Counted from the stretch's first letter, positions 1-13,100 are shown. The stretch: 64,000 bases of DNA from Paracyclopina nana (GCA_019096065.1 JAGUCH010000007.1:2998501-3062500); one strand, 5' to 3'. Program-made: numbers and translations. Notes: generated by a model not told the origin, from the sequence alone.

Positions 1-413
1 ACAAAAGCTGAGTATGAAGATCGATTAGCGCCTTATTTTTACGAATTCGGTTAGCGCTAAAACGAAACGTCAGCTGAGGTTTGTCAACCCGGCGTCAACA
101 AGGCGCTTTTTGAAAGGCGACTCTCGATTGGCGGACGCAAAGTGAGAGTAGCCAATAAGAGCTTAGCTGTCATGAATAAACGTCACTCTCTCGGGGGCGA
201 CCCAAAAATGTAAACTGATCGATAACAACAAAATATATGAAAATCCGTCGCTTACGAATATCAATAATTTTCGCGACACTTGGCAAAAGTTCAACTTTAT
301 AAAATTAGAAAAAAATCATGTTTTTACAGGTCGCCCCGTAAGCTTACGTAAAACAGCTGACTTTCAAAATGACAACAAAAAAGTAAACAGAGTAATTTGA
401 CAGATTTCTGAGG
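1..413. other. Upstream region of UQCC1
   Basis: AT-rich sequence with no convincing coding exon or RNA gene. It presumably holds the promoter and 5' UTR of the UQCC1 gene that starts at 414. No clear TATA box was identified. Confidence 0.4.
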
Positions 414-1426
414 ATGTCTTCTGCGTTGATAATGCGAGTTTGCTCGCGTGCGACTTGCGCTTCTTTGGCGAGAAATTGCACCCGTCTAGCCTCTAACAAG
501 GCTGCTCCAACGGCAAAACTGTCTCAACCGGCCAAGAAAGACAGTTGGTTCACAAGGCAATATAAAAAGTGGATGGAAACCACATCTGAGCAACAGTTGA
601 AGACTGCAGGATATTTGCTCAGCCCGCAATGCACACAAGCTGTGAGTGCAAGATCCTTTTTCGAATACTTTGACATGCCTGACACGTATTTTTCGTGGTT
701 CCTCGTGTCTGAGTTGCACATTTGGCTCGTGTCTAATCGAATCATGGTCAACAAGACCACTGATGGGATTGCTTTAAGGAATTACCTCATTGAAGCCTTT
801 TGGCTCGACTGCCATTCGAGGAGTAAATTGCTGGCTGACATGCCTGGCTCTGAACGTAAAGAGGCCATCAAGGACATAGCAGAAGAATTTCGTGTGAGTA
901 CCTTCGATCGCTTTTCCATTTGATATAGAAAGTGTGATGGATGCCTATACCAGGAACTACAAACAGAACGCACGCAAAACTACAAATAACGAACGCGCAC
1001 ATGGACCTACAAAACTTTTTTTTATTAAACTCAATAATAATTATTAAACTCAAATTGGTTTTTCTAAAAAAGCTCCTGAATTTACCTTTATTCTGACACT
1101 GATGAATTATTCTAAAACTTTGACTGTGTTTTGTATATAATATTCATGTTTCAGCTGTGATTTTTAGGAATTTTTAATGTAAAAAAAAATTCTAGGCTTA
1201 TATTATGGTCTATGATTATGGTGCACTTGGAGATGACAAGGAGCTTGCCAACGCACTCTGGAGACGGTTTTTCATTCTGGGACAGCCAGACGGTCCAAGG
1301 CTTGAACTACTAGTCAAATATGTGAGACAAACTCTTGCCATGCTTGATGAAGTTCCCCTTTCAGACATATTGGCTGGTAAACCCATTAAGTGGATTCCCC
1401 TCGACGTTGTCAATTCATCCCGATAA
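414..1426 (+). CDS. UQCC1: Ubiquinol-cytochrome c reductase complex assembly factor 1 (UQCC1/CBP3-like)
   Basis: Two exons, 414-893 and 1196-1426, joined in phase 0 across a 302-nt intron (donor CGT|GTGAGT, acceptor TTCTAG|GCT), give 236 aa. The N-terminus is rich in Arg, Ala and Ser with few acids, as in a mitochondrial targeting peptide. The body carries the ubiquinol-cytochrome c chaperone domain (SELHIWLVSNR, then DDKELANALWRRFF). In the family, this matrix-side factor binds newly made cytochrome b with UQCC2 and helps assemble complex III. The length is somewhat shorter than vertebrate UQCC1 (about 300 aa), mainly at the N-terminus. An AATAAA at 1439-1444 lies 13 nt after the stop codon. 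Identification is by recognised family motifs, not by a search. Confidence 0.85.
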
Positions 1427-1605
1427 AGTTAAATCACCAATAAAACTGGAGTAGATATAATTAGGTTTTTCGATCTAATTGCGCGCTCCCTCCAAGAAGG
1501 GACGCCTTTTGCTGATGTGCTTTATTGCCATGTCAGGCTCTGAAGCATACAAAAAAAAACTAGTATCTCCACTTTTTCGCGATAACTCCTGATATAAAAA
1601 AGAAA

Positions 1606-2544
1606 ATGGAGGACGCAGTTATCTTTCTTGGAGGAATCTTTTGTGATCTTGTGGGTGTCTCTGATAGGTTTCCTCAAGTGGGTGAGACAATCATTGGCAC
1701 CAAGTCTTTGTTTGGATTTGGTGGCAAGGCTGCCAATGCTTGTGTGATGTGCTCCAGACTTGGAGCGAAGACTGCCATGATTGGCAAGCTTGGAGATGAT
1801 GCCAATGGCAAAAAGTATCTTGAAAACTTGGCTAAAGAGGGTGTGAACACCAAGTACCTGTACACTGATCCCAACGACCATTCTGGAGTGGCCCACATAA
1901 TGGTTGAAGAGTCCAGTGGCAACAACAAAATCATTGTGGTGCCAGGCTCTAATGCCACCTTGACACCAGAGGAAGTTGAGATGGCTGAGAAGATGGTTGC
2001 CAATGCCAAATTGATGTGTTTTGGCCTGGAGGGTAACCACAGAGCTGTTATTGCTGGCCTTGCACTGGCAAGAAAGCACAAAATCCCCACGTTGACCAAT
2101 GCAGCCCCTGCCCATGCTGAGTTAGATCCAAAGATTTTTGAGCTGACTGACATTCTTTGCGTTAACGAAACAGAGGCTCAAATTTGCATTGGAAGTGAAA
2201 TACCCATTGAGACAGAAGAGAACATTGAGCATGCCATGGGGATTTTGACCAAGAAGTGCCCCACTGTCATAATCACCCTTGGTGGAAAAGGAGCTGCTGT
2301 GGCCACTCAGACGAGTCCCAAGCCACTTTGGATCATGGCAGAAAAAACTCATGTGGTTGACACGACAGGAGCTGGAGACGCATTTGTTGGAGCTTTGGCC
2401 TTTTACCTCGCCTATTATCCTCACTTGGACTTGAGCGAGGCTGTGAAAAGGTCGTGCAGCATAGCGACTGTGACAGTGCAAAAATCAGGCACGCAAACCT
2501 CATTTCCCAGGTTGGATGAGTTGTCCAAGGAGAAGTTCTTTTAA
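1606..2544 (+). CDS. RBKS: Ribokinase
   Basis: Single-exon gene of 312 aa, the usual ribokinase length. It is a PfkB-family kinase that phosphorylates D-ribose at O5 with ATP, feeding ribose into the pentose phosphate and nucleotide pathways. The N-terminal PfkB signature is visible (GGKAANACVMCSRLG, about residues 40-54). The C-terminal signature DTTGAGDAFVGAL carries the predicted catalytic Asp at about residue 258 and the anion hole GAGD. The start follows an in-frame upstream region with stops, and the ATG opens directly into the first beta strand (VIFLGGIFCDLVG). It lies 179 bp downstream of UQCC1 on the same strand. No intron is needed. Confidence 0.93.
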   Translation: MEDAVIFLGGIFCDLVGVSDRFPQVGETIIGTKSLFGFGGKAANACVMCSRLGAKTAMIGKLGDDANGKKYLENLAKEGVNTKYLYTDPNDHSGVAHIMVEESSGNNKIIVVPGSNATLTPEEVEMAEKMVANAKLMCFGLEGNHRAVIAGLALARKHKIPTLTNAAPAHAELDPKIFELTDILCVNETEAQICIGSEIPIETEENIEHAMGILTKKCPTVIITLGGKGAAVATQTSPKPLWIMAEKTHVVDTTGAGDAFVGALAFYLAYYPHLDLSEAVKRSCSIATVTVQKSGTQTSFPRLDELSKEKFF

Positions 2545-3271
2545 TGATTTATTTATTTTTGCAGTAAGCACAAAATAATAGCAATGTAGTAGTATGTATA
2601 ATTTTAGCAGCGGGGGCTTCCTTTCCTTAGCAACATTGAAATGGTGTCAAAGGAACAATAGAATAATAATTAATTATGCATCGAACGGAATAATTCTTAA
2701 CAAAAAATTGGATAATAATGTAGTAGCGGGTAGGACTCGTTTCTGCAAACCTTTCTGGGCCGTAGAAAGGTGTGAAAGAGCCCAATTTTTTCGTTGATTC
2801 TCACACACGTGTCAGCGTTTAAAAAGAAACTTTTCTCGCCCACGTGTCGTCACATTTCTGTCAAATCAAGGCACGGTGTCATCAAAATCAGCTGAAGCTC
2901 AATCATAATTGTCTTCTTTGGTTCTTGAGGGGGTTTTTCGTCGTCAAAAAAAACTTGAAAATGTATGGTGTGGTCAATATCCAAATAAAATTGTGCAGCC
3001 TGCAAAAGCACCAAAAAAAGGGGGGGTTAAAAATGCATATTATAAAGTCTTCAAAAATGCTGTTACGAGTTTTTCAGTTCGATCGCGACTCGCCAAATTC
3101 TCTTCATTCAAGCTCAAATCTCTATTGGAAAGTGACTTTCAACAATCAAGACGATCTCGTAAAGCTCGGCCTTTTGTAATGTCATCATTTAGCATAATTA
3201 TGAATCAATATATTAAATCGACTTACTAAGAGGCTCTTTCAACGGAGGACTAAGAACGTTCGAGGAACGTT
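2545..3271. other. Convergent intergenic region between RBKS and kinesin
   Basis: About 730 bp between the RBKS stop and the kinesin stop. Open frames here are short, low-complexity and lack splice or domain support. It should contain both 3' UTRs. No further feature was seen. Confidence 0.5.
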
Positions 3272-6200
3272 TTACTGCTGTGACGATGATGACCGCAAAA
3301 GGTCAGCTTCGGTCAAGGCCTTGACCACGGGAGGCCGAGCTCCACCCCGGATTCCGGTTGGACCTGCTGGAATTCCACTCGGATGCTGACCGGCTCGTAT
3401 GGGTTTGGCTGTTGAGAAATTAAATCCAGCTGTTAAATACAAAGGCACCAACAGGGAAAAAACATGCTTAAACATTCTTGGTCAGATAAGATCAAAGCTT
3501 CTTCTCGGAACGTTCATTAGCAAGACTACAACGGGATTAAGCGGAGTCTTGAGCTTCACGAGGTTTAGCATCATCATTAAGAGCATTATAACAATTTTTG
3601 AATGGTGGAGTAATTACCAATTTGAGCTGCATGACCTCTCCTGGCCAAGTTCTTTTGCCTGACAGCCTCTTTGATGCGGTCGACCTCATATTGGTATCGC
3701 TTGCGATCCCGCATGGCCCCCTCCTTGGCCTCCTTGAGCGCGGTCTCCAGAGCCTTGACACGCTCCATGGTGGCTCTCAGCCTTTTTTCCAGTTTGGGAA
3801 GCTCACAACGCAGGTCAGCATTGTCCCTCACCAACTGCTTGTGCACCTTGGTGAGCTGGTCGAGGTTGTTTTCCAGGAACGAGATCTTCTGCCTTTGAGC
3901 CAATGAGCCACCCTGCTCCTCAAGGTCCTCCCCAGCTGCGGACTTCTTGACACGCGACTGCAAGTCCTGCACGAACAACTTCCTCAAGTTGTGCAGCGTC
4001 TGCAGCTCCTTGGCAACGGTCTCCTCCAGACCCTTGAGGTCCTGCTTCGCCTGCTCGCGGTGCTCGTTCATCATGATGAACTCCTGGAGCCGCTTGGACT
4101 TGTCCGTCTCGTCCTCCTTGAGCTTGTCGTGGTCTCGTTGCAGCTGCTCAAAGGCCAAGGTCAGCTTCTGGTTCTCGTCCTTGAGCTCCTCCATCATCGC
4201 CTGCTTCTCCGTGATTTGATCGCGAAGCGTCGCCACCTGCTTCTGGTGCTGCTCCCTGTGCTGGTTGATTTGTTGCTCCAAAGCAGTCCTGATCTGCATC
4301 TCCTCTTGGCGCTGATCAGAGGCCACCTGAGCAACCTTCTCCGAAGCCTTGAGGCTCGACACCTCCTCGTTGAGCGTGTCGATTTGCTCCTCGAGCTGTC
4401 GCTTTTGCCCGTCCAGATCCTTGATGGACTCGTTCAAGCTCTTCATCTTGGCCTCGTACTGGCCAACCAGGAGCCTCGCGTCACTCAGCTCTTTCTCCAT
4501 GCCCTCGATTTTGACGAGGCCTTCGCCTTGAGCGGCCTCGAGGACGGTGGCCTTGCTCACAAGGTTCTTCACCTCCGTCTTCATCTTGGACACGTACAGC
4601 CTTGCCACCGTGAACTCCTCCTCCACCTTGCTGCCAGCCTCGTCTTTCATCTCGTCCGGCTTCTTGAGGTCATTCTTGGAGACGACACTGCCAACCTCGC
4701 CCAGGTCAGTGAGGAGCGAGCGGAGCATCTCGGTGACGCGCTTGCGCTGGTGCGTCGCCGACTCCTTGATCGACTGGAGCTCCGACTGCAATGAGTTGAG
4801 CTGACTCTGCTTCTGAGACAACTCCTCGCACACAGTGTTGTACTCCCTGGATTTCGTCTCGGCCTCCTGGCTCTTCTGGTCGTAATTGACAGCCAACTCC
4901 TCGAGGGCCTGGAGCACGTCCTTCACCTCATCCTTGGCCGAGTCATTCTCGCACTGGATCTTGCTCATCTCCTTGGTGAGGTTCTCGTAGTCCCGCCTCG
5001 TGTTGGCAATCAGCTCCTCTTGCTCCAGCATCTGCTCCTTCAGCTTCTCCACCAACTGAGACTGCTCCTGGATCTCGTCGTCCTTGGAGTCGAGCAATTG
5101 GTACATCCGCTCCCGCTCCTCCTCAAGCTTCGTTCTGTCCTCGAGGCTGATGTGGCTGGAGGCCAGGCTCAGCTGGGCGGTCGGCCGGTCCAGGGATTTC
5201 ATGTTGGCCACGCTGGAGGCTGCCGACATGGACTCCTCCATCAGATCCACCAGGGTGAGCTGGTCATCCGCGCTGACAGTTTGACCGGCGCGCCACTTGC
5301 GCAGCTCCTCTTCCAGCTTCTCGATTTTGGTCTTCATCCTCAAGTTGCGGTCACGCTCCTTCTCGTAGCGCTTCTTCCACTCCTCAGCTGTCAGCTCCTC
5401 ATTGACCGCAACGACATTTTTGATGGTCTTGGCGCGACGTCCAAAGTCCAGCGTGGATTTGGTCTCGGCCTCGTTGAACGAGGCTGGCGAGCAGCAAATG
5501 ACCACCGTGGTCTTGGCGTTTCCTCCCAGCGACTCTTGCAGGATGCGAGTCAGCTTGGAATCACGATACGGAATGTGAGACTTGTTCCCGTCAGCCAAGG
5601 CTGCAATCACGTTGCCCAAGGCTGACAGGGACTTGTTGATGTTCTTCGCCTCATCCAGGACTTGGCCCTCGGCACCGGTCTTGCCAACCTTCTCAGAGCC
5701 CGCCAAGTCCACAAGGTAGAGCTTGCCCGACAGCTTCTTTTGGTTCTCGAGATTTTCCTGCTTCACATTGATGAGAAACACACTGTGGCTCCTCGAGCTA
5801 TGCTCATTCATATCTGAAAATATGATCACCTATAAAGCAGGCCATTTTTACATTTAGAAAAGCGCCCATAATTACTCGTGACTGCCACGTGACGGTTGGA
5901 TTTTCCTTCCTCGATGACTTCTAGCACCTCTTCAGGGCTCGACACAAACCTGGAAGTATCAAGTAGTGATAATCTGCGGATCAAGAATTTGCATAAGTAC
6001 CTTTCTGTAGCTCCTTTGACGTAGACACTCTTGTTCTTGTCCTCGTGAACAGCCAAGTTGACTTTGGAGGGATCAAGGAGATCTCTAATCTTGTCCAGGT
6101 AGATTTCAAAGTAGGACACCTTGATGTGGAACTCCAGGTTCTCCTCCATGCTGTAGATGTGGTTGAAGATGTCGTTGACAATCCTGGGAATGATGCCCTG

Positions 6201-6877
6201 GAGATCAGGATCGCTGATCACGCCCTCCATTGTGTGTGTTTTGCCGGAGGAAGTCTGGCCGTAGGCGAAGATGGTGCCATTGTAGCCCATGAGCACGTCT
6301 TTGACAATGTTCTTGGCTGCAGCATTGTACACCTGCTCTTGAGTTACATTGGGCTTCAACACCTTGTCAAACACATACACTTTGCCCTGGAGACGAAAAG
6401 CTCGTTAGATGATATTGGCACATCAGCTAATCTGTTATGAAGTAAACTTGAATTCAAGTGGGCTAATGAGTTGATATCAAGACCCACGAGTTTTGAAGCG
6501 GTTCAGCACTGATAACCTTTAAAGATCATAACTCGGGCAAGCCACGCCCAATCTAGGATAAGGTTTTTGCTTGCCAAGCATTCAATGGTGAGAACTTAAA
6601 AATACAAAAGATATGATCCGTCTTTTTAACAAAAAAATAAAAATATTTAAAAATGCTAATGATTAAAATCTCCAATAAGATTTAACAAATCTGAAGCTGA
6701 ACTTACGCTGACGGAAGCACATTGGTCATCGGGGAACTTGACGATGAACTTTGACGCTGTTTTCTCCTCGGAATCGTTGAGGGGCCGGAAGCGACAAACG
6801 ACCCTGATATTGTCCTCTGTGGGGAGCTCCTTGTCCGCAGCCCCGGCCTCGCCGGCCGCCGCGGTCGGGTCCGCCAT
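3272..6877 (-). CDS. Khc: Kinesin-1 heavy chain
   Basis: Five coding exons: 6877-6707, 6386-6001, 5949-5876, 5813-3618 and 3408-3272. They give 987 aa, close to fly Khc (975 aa). This is the plus-end-directed microtubule motor for organelle and RNA cargo. The motor domain (about residues 20-345) has the P-loop GQTSSGKT (residues 100-107), switch I NEHSSRSH and switch II DLAGSE. A long coiled coil follows, with the light-chain-binding and cargo-binding stretch near residues 820-930, including [20 protein letters not shown]. The tail contains the autoinhibitory QIAKPIR motif, and the IAK is split by the last intron (ATT G|CC AAA). The first ATG in frame is at 6877; an upstream in-frame GTG is not used as the start. 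Introns are GT-AG, of 320, 51, 62 and 209 nt. Confidence 0.97.
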
Positions 6878-7744
6878 GACCTCCGCGTTCACCCCTCAAA
6901 TCATAAATCAGTTTGACCGTCGAGACCTCTTTTTGAAGCGTTTTTCGTGTAACAACGACAGGTTCCACACCCTCGAGCAGCAGCAAACTTTTACACAAGT
7001 GATTCACTCGACCGATCCCGGTTCCAGACTCGAAGCTTTGTTTACATTCCCAAAAACTCTCCAAAACGCCACATGTCAGCGAGAACAAGGAAAAAAGTAA
7101 ACAAAAGCGCTACCCTGTGAGTAGCGCCTTATGGCTTTTCGGTTATTCCTAAAACGCTCTGATCTTTTTTGAATGACGTTTGGTGTTTGTTAACGAGTAG
7201 TGCTACCAAACAAAAAAAGGTTAAATTTGGCGATTTTTTCGTAAATTTAGCAGCTTTGACGTGGTGAATATATTAGGCTGATGTCTGGTATTAGCTTGGT
7301 CAAGGGACGTCTAAATTGATCAACTCAAGTACTGCATGATTTTCGGGATAGCTATAGGGTCCTTTCCATGTGCTCACTTTTGGTTTTGAGGTACAAAAAA
7401 ATGTACCACGCAAAACCGTTTTTGCAAGACCGTTTTCATTGTTTATTTACGTTTTTGTTTACTTTTTACGTACTGGATGTTTACTTATTTGTTTACTTCT
7501 TTTGCTACTTGCCAAAGGCCAATTTTTTTGTACCATCAAAAACCGTTTTTCAGTTTTATTTTTTGAACAAGCACATGGAAAGGTCCTTAGTGCGTCAGGT
7601 ATAAGTACTTCCTTTTGTCTCGCCGTAAAAGACATTTTCACACGCTTTGTTGCAGCAGTGTTACCAAGCGAGTCTCGTTTGACCTACATTAATGAATGCA
7701 CCCATATGACAAACTTGTATTTTTTCAAGCACATTTATTTGGTC
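6878..7744. other. Intergenic region upstream of kinesin
   Basis: Contains the kinesin promoter and 5' UTR, read on the minus strand, and the 3' flank of NPEPL1. Short T-rich frames on the plus strand at 7370-7760 are low complexity. An AATAAA read on the minus strand at 7739-7734 is the likely poly(A) signal of NPEPL1, whose stop codon ends at 7745. Confidence 0.5.
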
Positions 7745-9492
7745 TTATTCTGCTCCGGATAAAATAGCCGCTTGCTTGAGCAAAGGTGACTTTGAATATT
7801 TGCCAAACAGTGTGTTCAGCAAAGCCACTCCATACCCAGTAGCTCTTTCACCCTAGAAATGTAAAATTGCAATTAGCAGCTTGAAGATATGAAAAGCAGG
7901 AGTGCACTTACGGTATGCACAGGTGCGGCCATGTCAATGTGGAGCCAGATTCCAGGGTAGTCAAAGCCAAGGTGCGCATTGATGAACAGCCCAGCACATG
8001 AAGCCAATGCATTGTTCCGATCCTGAAAAGATGTAAAAGTTTCCCTTTTGCCTTCAATGTATCAATGATATGCTTTTTAAAAACACTTACTGCAACAGAG
8101 TTTTTCATATCTGCCACAGCAGAGTTGTATTCAGACATGTGCAATTCTGGAGTGTAGACAAGCGGGAAGCTCAAGTCTCCAGAAACCTTTCCAGCTTGAG
8201 CACACAACTTCTCCATAGCCTCATTGTTGGTCAAATGGGCAGCATGGTACTTCCCAGTAGAGATACCTTGGGCACCTGTCAAAGTGCACATGTCCACAAT
8301 GATGTCAGCCTTGAGGTCTTTGTTGGCGTAGACAACCCCATCAGAGACAACGAGACGGCCCTCTGCATCAGTGTTGTTGATCTCCACAGTCTTGCCGGAG
8401 TAGAGAGTATGGATGTCATCTGGACGAGTGGCCCTGTCAGAGACTGCATTTTCAGCCAGGCAAAAAATGGCATGCAAATTCTGGCTGAAACCTTGCTTGA
8501 CAGCCAAGTAGAAGGCTCCAAGGATGCCAGCAGCTCCTCCGCAATCTCGTTTCATTCCAGGCATACCTGTCTTGCTCTTGATGGAGAGTCCACCAGTGTC
8601 ATAGACAATGCCCTTGCCAACCCAAGCAACAGTTTCAGTAGCTTGATCGGGAGTGTGACTTAGAACAACTAAAGCAGGTTGATGCAGAGCTGCTTTGCCA
8701 ACCCCATAGATGCCTCCAAATCCTCTCTTTTCCAACTCTTCACCCTGAATGACAAGTGGAGTAATGCCGAGCTCCGCACCAACCTTTTTGGCCTCAGCAA
8801 TGAAGCCATCGGTGTGCATAAAGTTACAAGGGGTGTCCACAATCCTAGATGACAATTGTATGGCAAATGCACCTTGGCTCAGCGTTTCAGCCTCTTCAGC
8901 TGTCAGGCCAGCATTGCCATCATCCGTTATGATGAAGTTAACCTTCACTTCAAAGTTGACAACCTTCGGAACCTACAATTGAATAGCTTTTGATAATGAC
9001 CTTATCGCTAAATAAGTTGAAAATCAAATATTGGAGCAAAAGCTGTCTGCATAAAATAGGGTGGGAGTAGTAAAATATAATTACGTTTTCATTCTCTTTG
9101 GCCATGGTTTTCATTGAAAACTCTGGAAAGGCTCTTGGGAGGGCACAACCAGAGGCAAAGACATCTTTCCTCTCGCAAACCACAATGATGACTTGGTTGC
9201 TACTGTTGCAGTGCTGCTTGGCAATCTTGGTCAATGCATGAGGTCTGGCAGTCGAATTGTGCCTGGAACACTTGCTTGGCAAGACAGCCAAGTTGACCTT
9301 GTTCAGGTACAATGACAAGTTTTCAGTGCCATTGTTGAGCAGCTTGAGAGCTTCATCCCAATCTTGCTTGGTGATAAAGTCAAATTGGGCCTTGTTCAGG
9401 TTCTGGAGTTGACCAACAATCAGTACTTGCTTATCCAGAGGCGAAGTCACCTCCGAATGGCCAGCAACGAAGCTGACCTTTGCAGTTGTCAT
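7745..9492 (-). CDS. NPEPL1: Probable leucyl aminopeptidase, M17 family (NPEPL1-like)
   Basis: Four coding exons, 9492-9085, 8972-8091, 8022-7912 and 7852-7745, all joined in phase 0, give 502 aa (human NPEPL1 is about 520). It is a two-metal M17 aminopeptidase, cytosolic by family. The C-terminal catalytic domain shows GIVYDTGGLSIK (metal-ligand Asp and Lys), the M17 signature NTDAEGRL, and the family-typical ELHMSEYNSAVADMKNSVA and GERATGYGVALL. The choice of NPEPL1 over cytosol aminopeptidase LAP3 rests on the motifs MPGMKRDCGGAAG and CLAENAVSDRATRPDDIHTLYSGKTVE. A probable 5' UTR intron lies just upstream (donor GAGCG|GTGAGT, acceptor CTACAG near 9517). The AATAAA begins about 6 nt after the stop. 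Confidence 0.92.
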
Positions 9493-10154
9493 CTCCGACT
9501 GAGGACTCGAGACTGTAGACAAAGATGATAAGAACAAGCTTGAACAATAGGGAGGATCAAAGACAAAGATAAACTCACCGCTCAGCAACAGTGACTTGCA
9601 AGTAATGAGGCCAAATCAGCTGATTTCTCTGATTATTTCCAATGAACTCACCTTTCAAAAATAGGCGAAATACACGCTAGAATTGAACTAAGCAATTCCA
9701 TTTACTTATAGTTTAAAAACATTGGTTGCACTCAAAAAGGATCTGTTAACTTTGCTAAAAAGTATTAAAAATGCAATAAATTTCAAGAAAGCTGCAATTC
9801 ACGGATCGAGTACAGACTCTGTTCTTAAATTTCCCATGACAAGTCATAACTACTGTTTACTTTTCCTGAAACGATTCCTAGTAAATGCAGATAGAAATCA
9901 AAAGCTTTGTATTCGTAAGAGTAATCAATTCAAAAACCTGTTTGAATTTGCAATTATCTTGGAAAACGTAAAAAAGTGAATATTGGGCGCCTTAAATTTC
10001 TTAAGCCAAATACATGGTGTTAAAACGTCAACAAATATTCCTCTTCTGTCTCTTCTTCAGTCCGTCTTGGCATTTTTATCAAGCTTTCAGGATTATGCAA
10101 CCAGAATGCCACCGATTCTAGTCTGCGTTTGAAAATCTACAAAATCGAGTCAAA
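9493..10154. other. Divergent promoter region NPEPL1 / GLG1
   Basis: About 660 bp between the start codons of two head-to-head genes. It holds the non-coding first part of NPEPL1, including a probable small 5' UTR intron, and presumably both promoters. Short frames at 9722-9979 have no support as genes. Confidence 0.45.
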
Positions 10155-13100
10155 ATGGGCATTCTTCAACAATTTTTCATTCTGGTCACCATTTTGTCTA
10201 GCTCAAGAAGCGAAGACTCCACCGAGAAAACGCAGGGGAAATCCTTGGGAACTTTGGTCAACCATGCTGCTTGCCGCGAAGATCTGTTGGCCTTGTCACA
10301 TGGGTAACTAACAAGCTATGCACATGTAGCGTTCGAAAATCATTTTTCAATTTTCAGATGTGGCCTGTCAAAGCAGGAGATGGAAAACGATTTTGCTGCT
10401 CTCAACTGCGCGCAAAATGTCTCACCTGACAAGTTCGAGTCAATATCCGAAACATGTGAGCAAGTTCTATGGCGGTTTAAGATGAATCTCACCACAAGCT
10501 CGCTGTTCATTGATCAAATCAACAAGGTATGAAGCTCTTTTCGTCTTTGTATAGTTGGTCTACTCAACTTGTGTTTATGAGCCTATCAATGAAAATGTCA
10601 TGTTCGATCCAGATGTTAGCTATTGCTTTTGAATGCAGCTGTTTGCACATTATGTAGAAGCAAAGTACGTTTTTTATGAACTTGATTCCAGGCTTGTTCA
10701 AGAGATGCCGAGAAGCTCAACTTGTGCAAGAACAGCTATCCTGGCCCTGAAAACTCTGGCCATTTTATGTCTTGCCTCATTGATGAGAAGATGAATGGAG
10801 GCTTCAAGCCAGCTTGCCAGGATTTCTTGACTCAGGTGGAGACCATCATTTTCAGTGACTATCGACTGATAGCTGATTTTGCCGACAAGTGCAGGAATGA
10901 CATTGAAGGCAACAATTGCGGCCATGTTCGCCGCCAAATCCATTCTGACTCCAATGTGATATTTTACCACCATTCTCAAGGCCTGGTGTTGGAGTGCTTG
11001 ACTAAACATGTTGACCAAGTGGAGCCTCAGTGCAAAGAAGAAATACTGCACATTGCCGAACTGCAAAGCGATGACTATCACCTGGATCGAACGCTGTATT
11101 TTGCTTGCAAGGCTGACAGGCAAAAGTTGTGTCCCGTCGTCAAGTCTGGAAATGGCCAAATTTACCAATGCTTACTCACCCACAAAGAGGACGATGCTAT
11201 GTCTGAAGCTTGCCGGGAACAACTTAGGCGAAGACAGAAGCTGGTGTCTGAAAACTACAAGGTCAGCCGAGGCCTTGTCAAGGCTTGCAAGGAGGAAATC
11301 AAGGCTAACAAATGCAAGAAGCAGACTAGCAATGATGTCAAAACTGTGAGATTGGCTGAAATACTCCTCTGCCTTGAAGGTAAATCTTTTTAGTGTTTCA
11401 TATAAGGGTCCAACTTTCTCAATTCTGTATTTCACAGAGGTCATGAGAAATGAGGATGCAGTCATTGGTGGGCCATGCCAAGCAGAGATGAAGTCGCATA
11501 GACAGATGCTTATGGAGGACTATTCGATCTCTCCTGAGCTGATGGCCAAGTGCGGCTCAGACATTGCCAACAACTGCCAGAAAGAGACCCAGAAAAAAGG
11601 TCCTGGAGAAGTGATCCATTGCTTACTCCGAACAGCTATGGAGCGAAAGATTGAAGACACCCAATGCGAGGATGAACTTAAGGTTCTACTGAAAGAAGTT
11701 GATGTGGCCTCTGACTGGCGAGTTGATCCTGCTTTGAAGAAGGACTGCCAAGATGTGGTTGCAGCTGTGTGCAGTCCAACCAATGTTGGCCCAGAGTCGG
11801 TGCTCAGCTGTCTCATGCATCAAGTTGCCACCCAATCAAGGCAAATGACCAAGGACTGCAAGGAGCGCTTGCTCGAGATCCAGTTCTTCATGGCCCGTGA
11901 TTTCAGCCTTGATCCCAAACTGTACAAGCAATGCCGGAGGGATGCTCAAGATCTGTGCCAAGCGGATGAACATTGGTACACAACCCCAAATCAAGGACAA
12001 CATCAGTTCATCTTTGCCTGCCTTGTGCGAAACCTCTATGAAACAGAGGAGGAGGACAATGTGGACAAAAATGAAGAGCCCACATTGTCCGACCAGTGTG
12101 CTGATGAAGTTGAGCGGGTGCTTGAACAGAGGGCTATCAGTGTCAAGCTTCATCCGGAAATAGATGACTCTTGTCGAACTGAACTTGCTGTTCATTGTTC
12201 GTCAGTGACTGGAACTGACGGTGAGGAGCTCAAATGTCTCCAAGACAACTTTGAAGCTCTGAACCAAGACTGCTTGAATGCCATTCGTACCTACACTGAG
12301 ATCGAGGCAAAAAATGTCATCCTGAATCCTGTGATTGCTGCCAATTGCTACAGGATCATAGATGAGCACTGCCAAGATGAGGTGTCGCACAAGGATGAAG
12401 GACTTGTGATCCAATGCTTGGTCAAGTTCAGGGATGAGCACAAGGAAGCCATGGATGACAAGTGTGAGGCTGCTGTTGAACATTGGCAAATCTTGAGCCT
12501 CAAGGATTGGAGGTTTTCCTACAAATTCAAGGAAGCGTGCAAGAAAGACATTCAGGCTCATTGTGTGGCCATTGTGCCCAAAACAAAATCTGATGTCATT
12601 GAATGTCTCAGTGAAATTGCTAGGAATGATGTGATCTTTGACAAGCCTGAGAAAACACTCTCTCCCAGCTGTCAGGCTCAACTCAAGTTTCAGCTCTTGC
12701 AAAAGCATTCAAGCATCAAGCTAAATCCTAAGATTTTAAACCGATGCAAGCAAGCCATCCAGACGAGTTGTCCCATTGGCAGGGGCAATGTTTTGGAATG
12801 CTTGAAGAGTCTGGATCACCAGAGAATGAGTGCCAAATGCAGGTCAGCAGTTTTTGAGGAGCAACAAGAGGAAGTTTTGATTTCAGGAGTTGATCACGAG
12901 CTCCTAATTGGATGCAAACATGAGATCAAGAGGCATTGCCCTCAACAGAATGAGGTCAATGGTTTGCTGAATTGCTTGAAAGAAGTGAAAGAGGATTCCA
13001 ACTTTGACAGAAGCTGCAAGCTCATTGTGGACAGGAGAGTGATCCAGTACACCAAAGATTACAGGCTGCGGCCAAGATTGCAAAAGGCCTGTGAGCACGA

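Noticed and set aside
2594-3229. Overlapping short plus-strand frames between RBKS and kinesin
   Set aside because: Low complexity, no domain, and located where two 3' UTRs should lie.
3991-5625. Long plus-strand Leu-rich open frames opposite kinesin
   Set aside because: Antisense shadows of the coiled-coil coding sequence (CTC/CTG-rich complement of GAG/CAG codons).
7370-7762. Plus-strand hydrophobic frame (Phe/Leu/Tyr-rich) near 7.4 kb
   Set aside because: The hydrophobicity comes from T-rich DNA; no family features, and it overlaps the NPEPL1 3' end.
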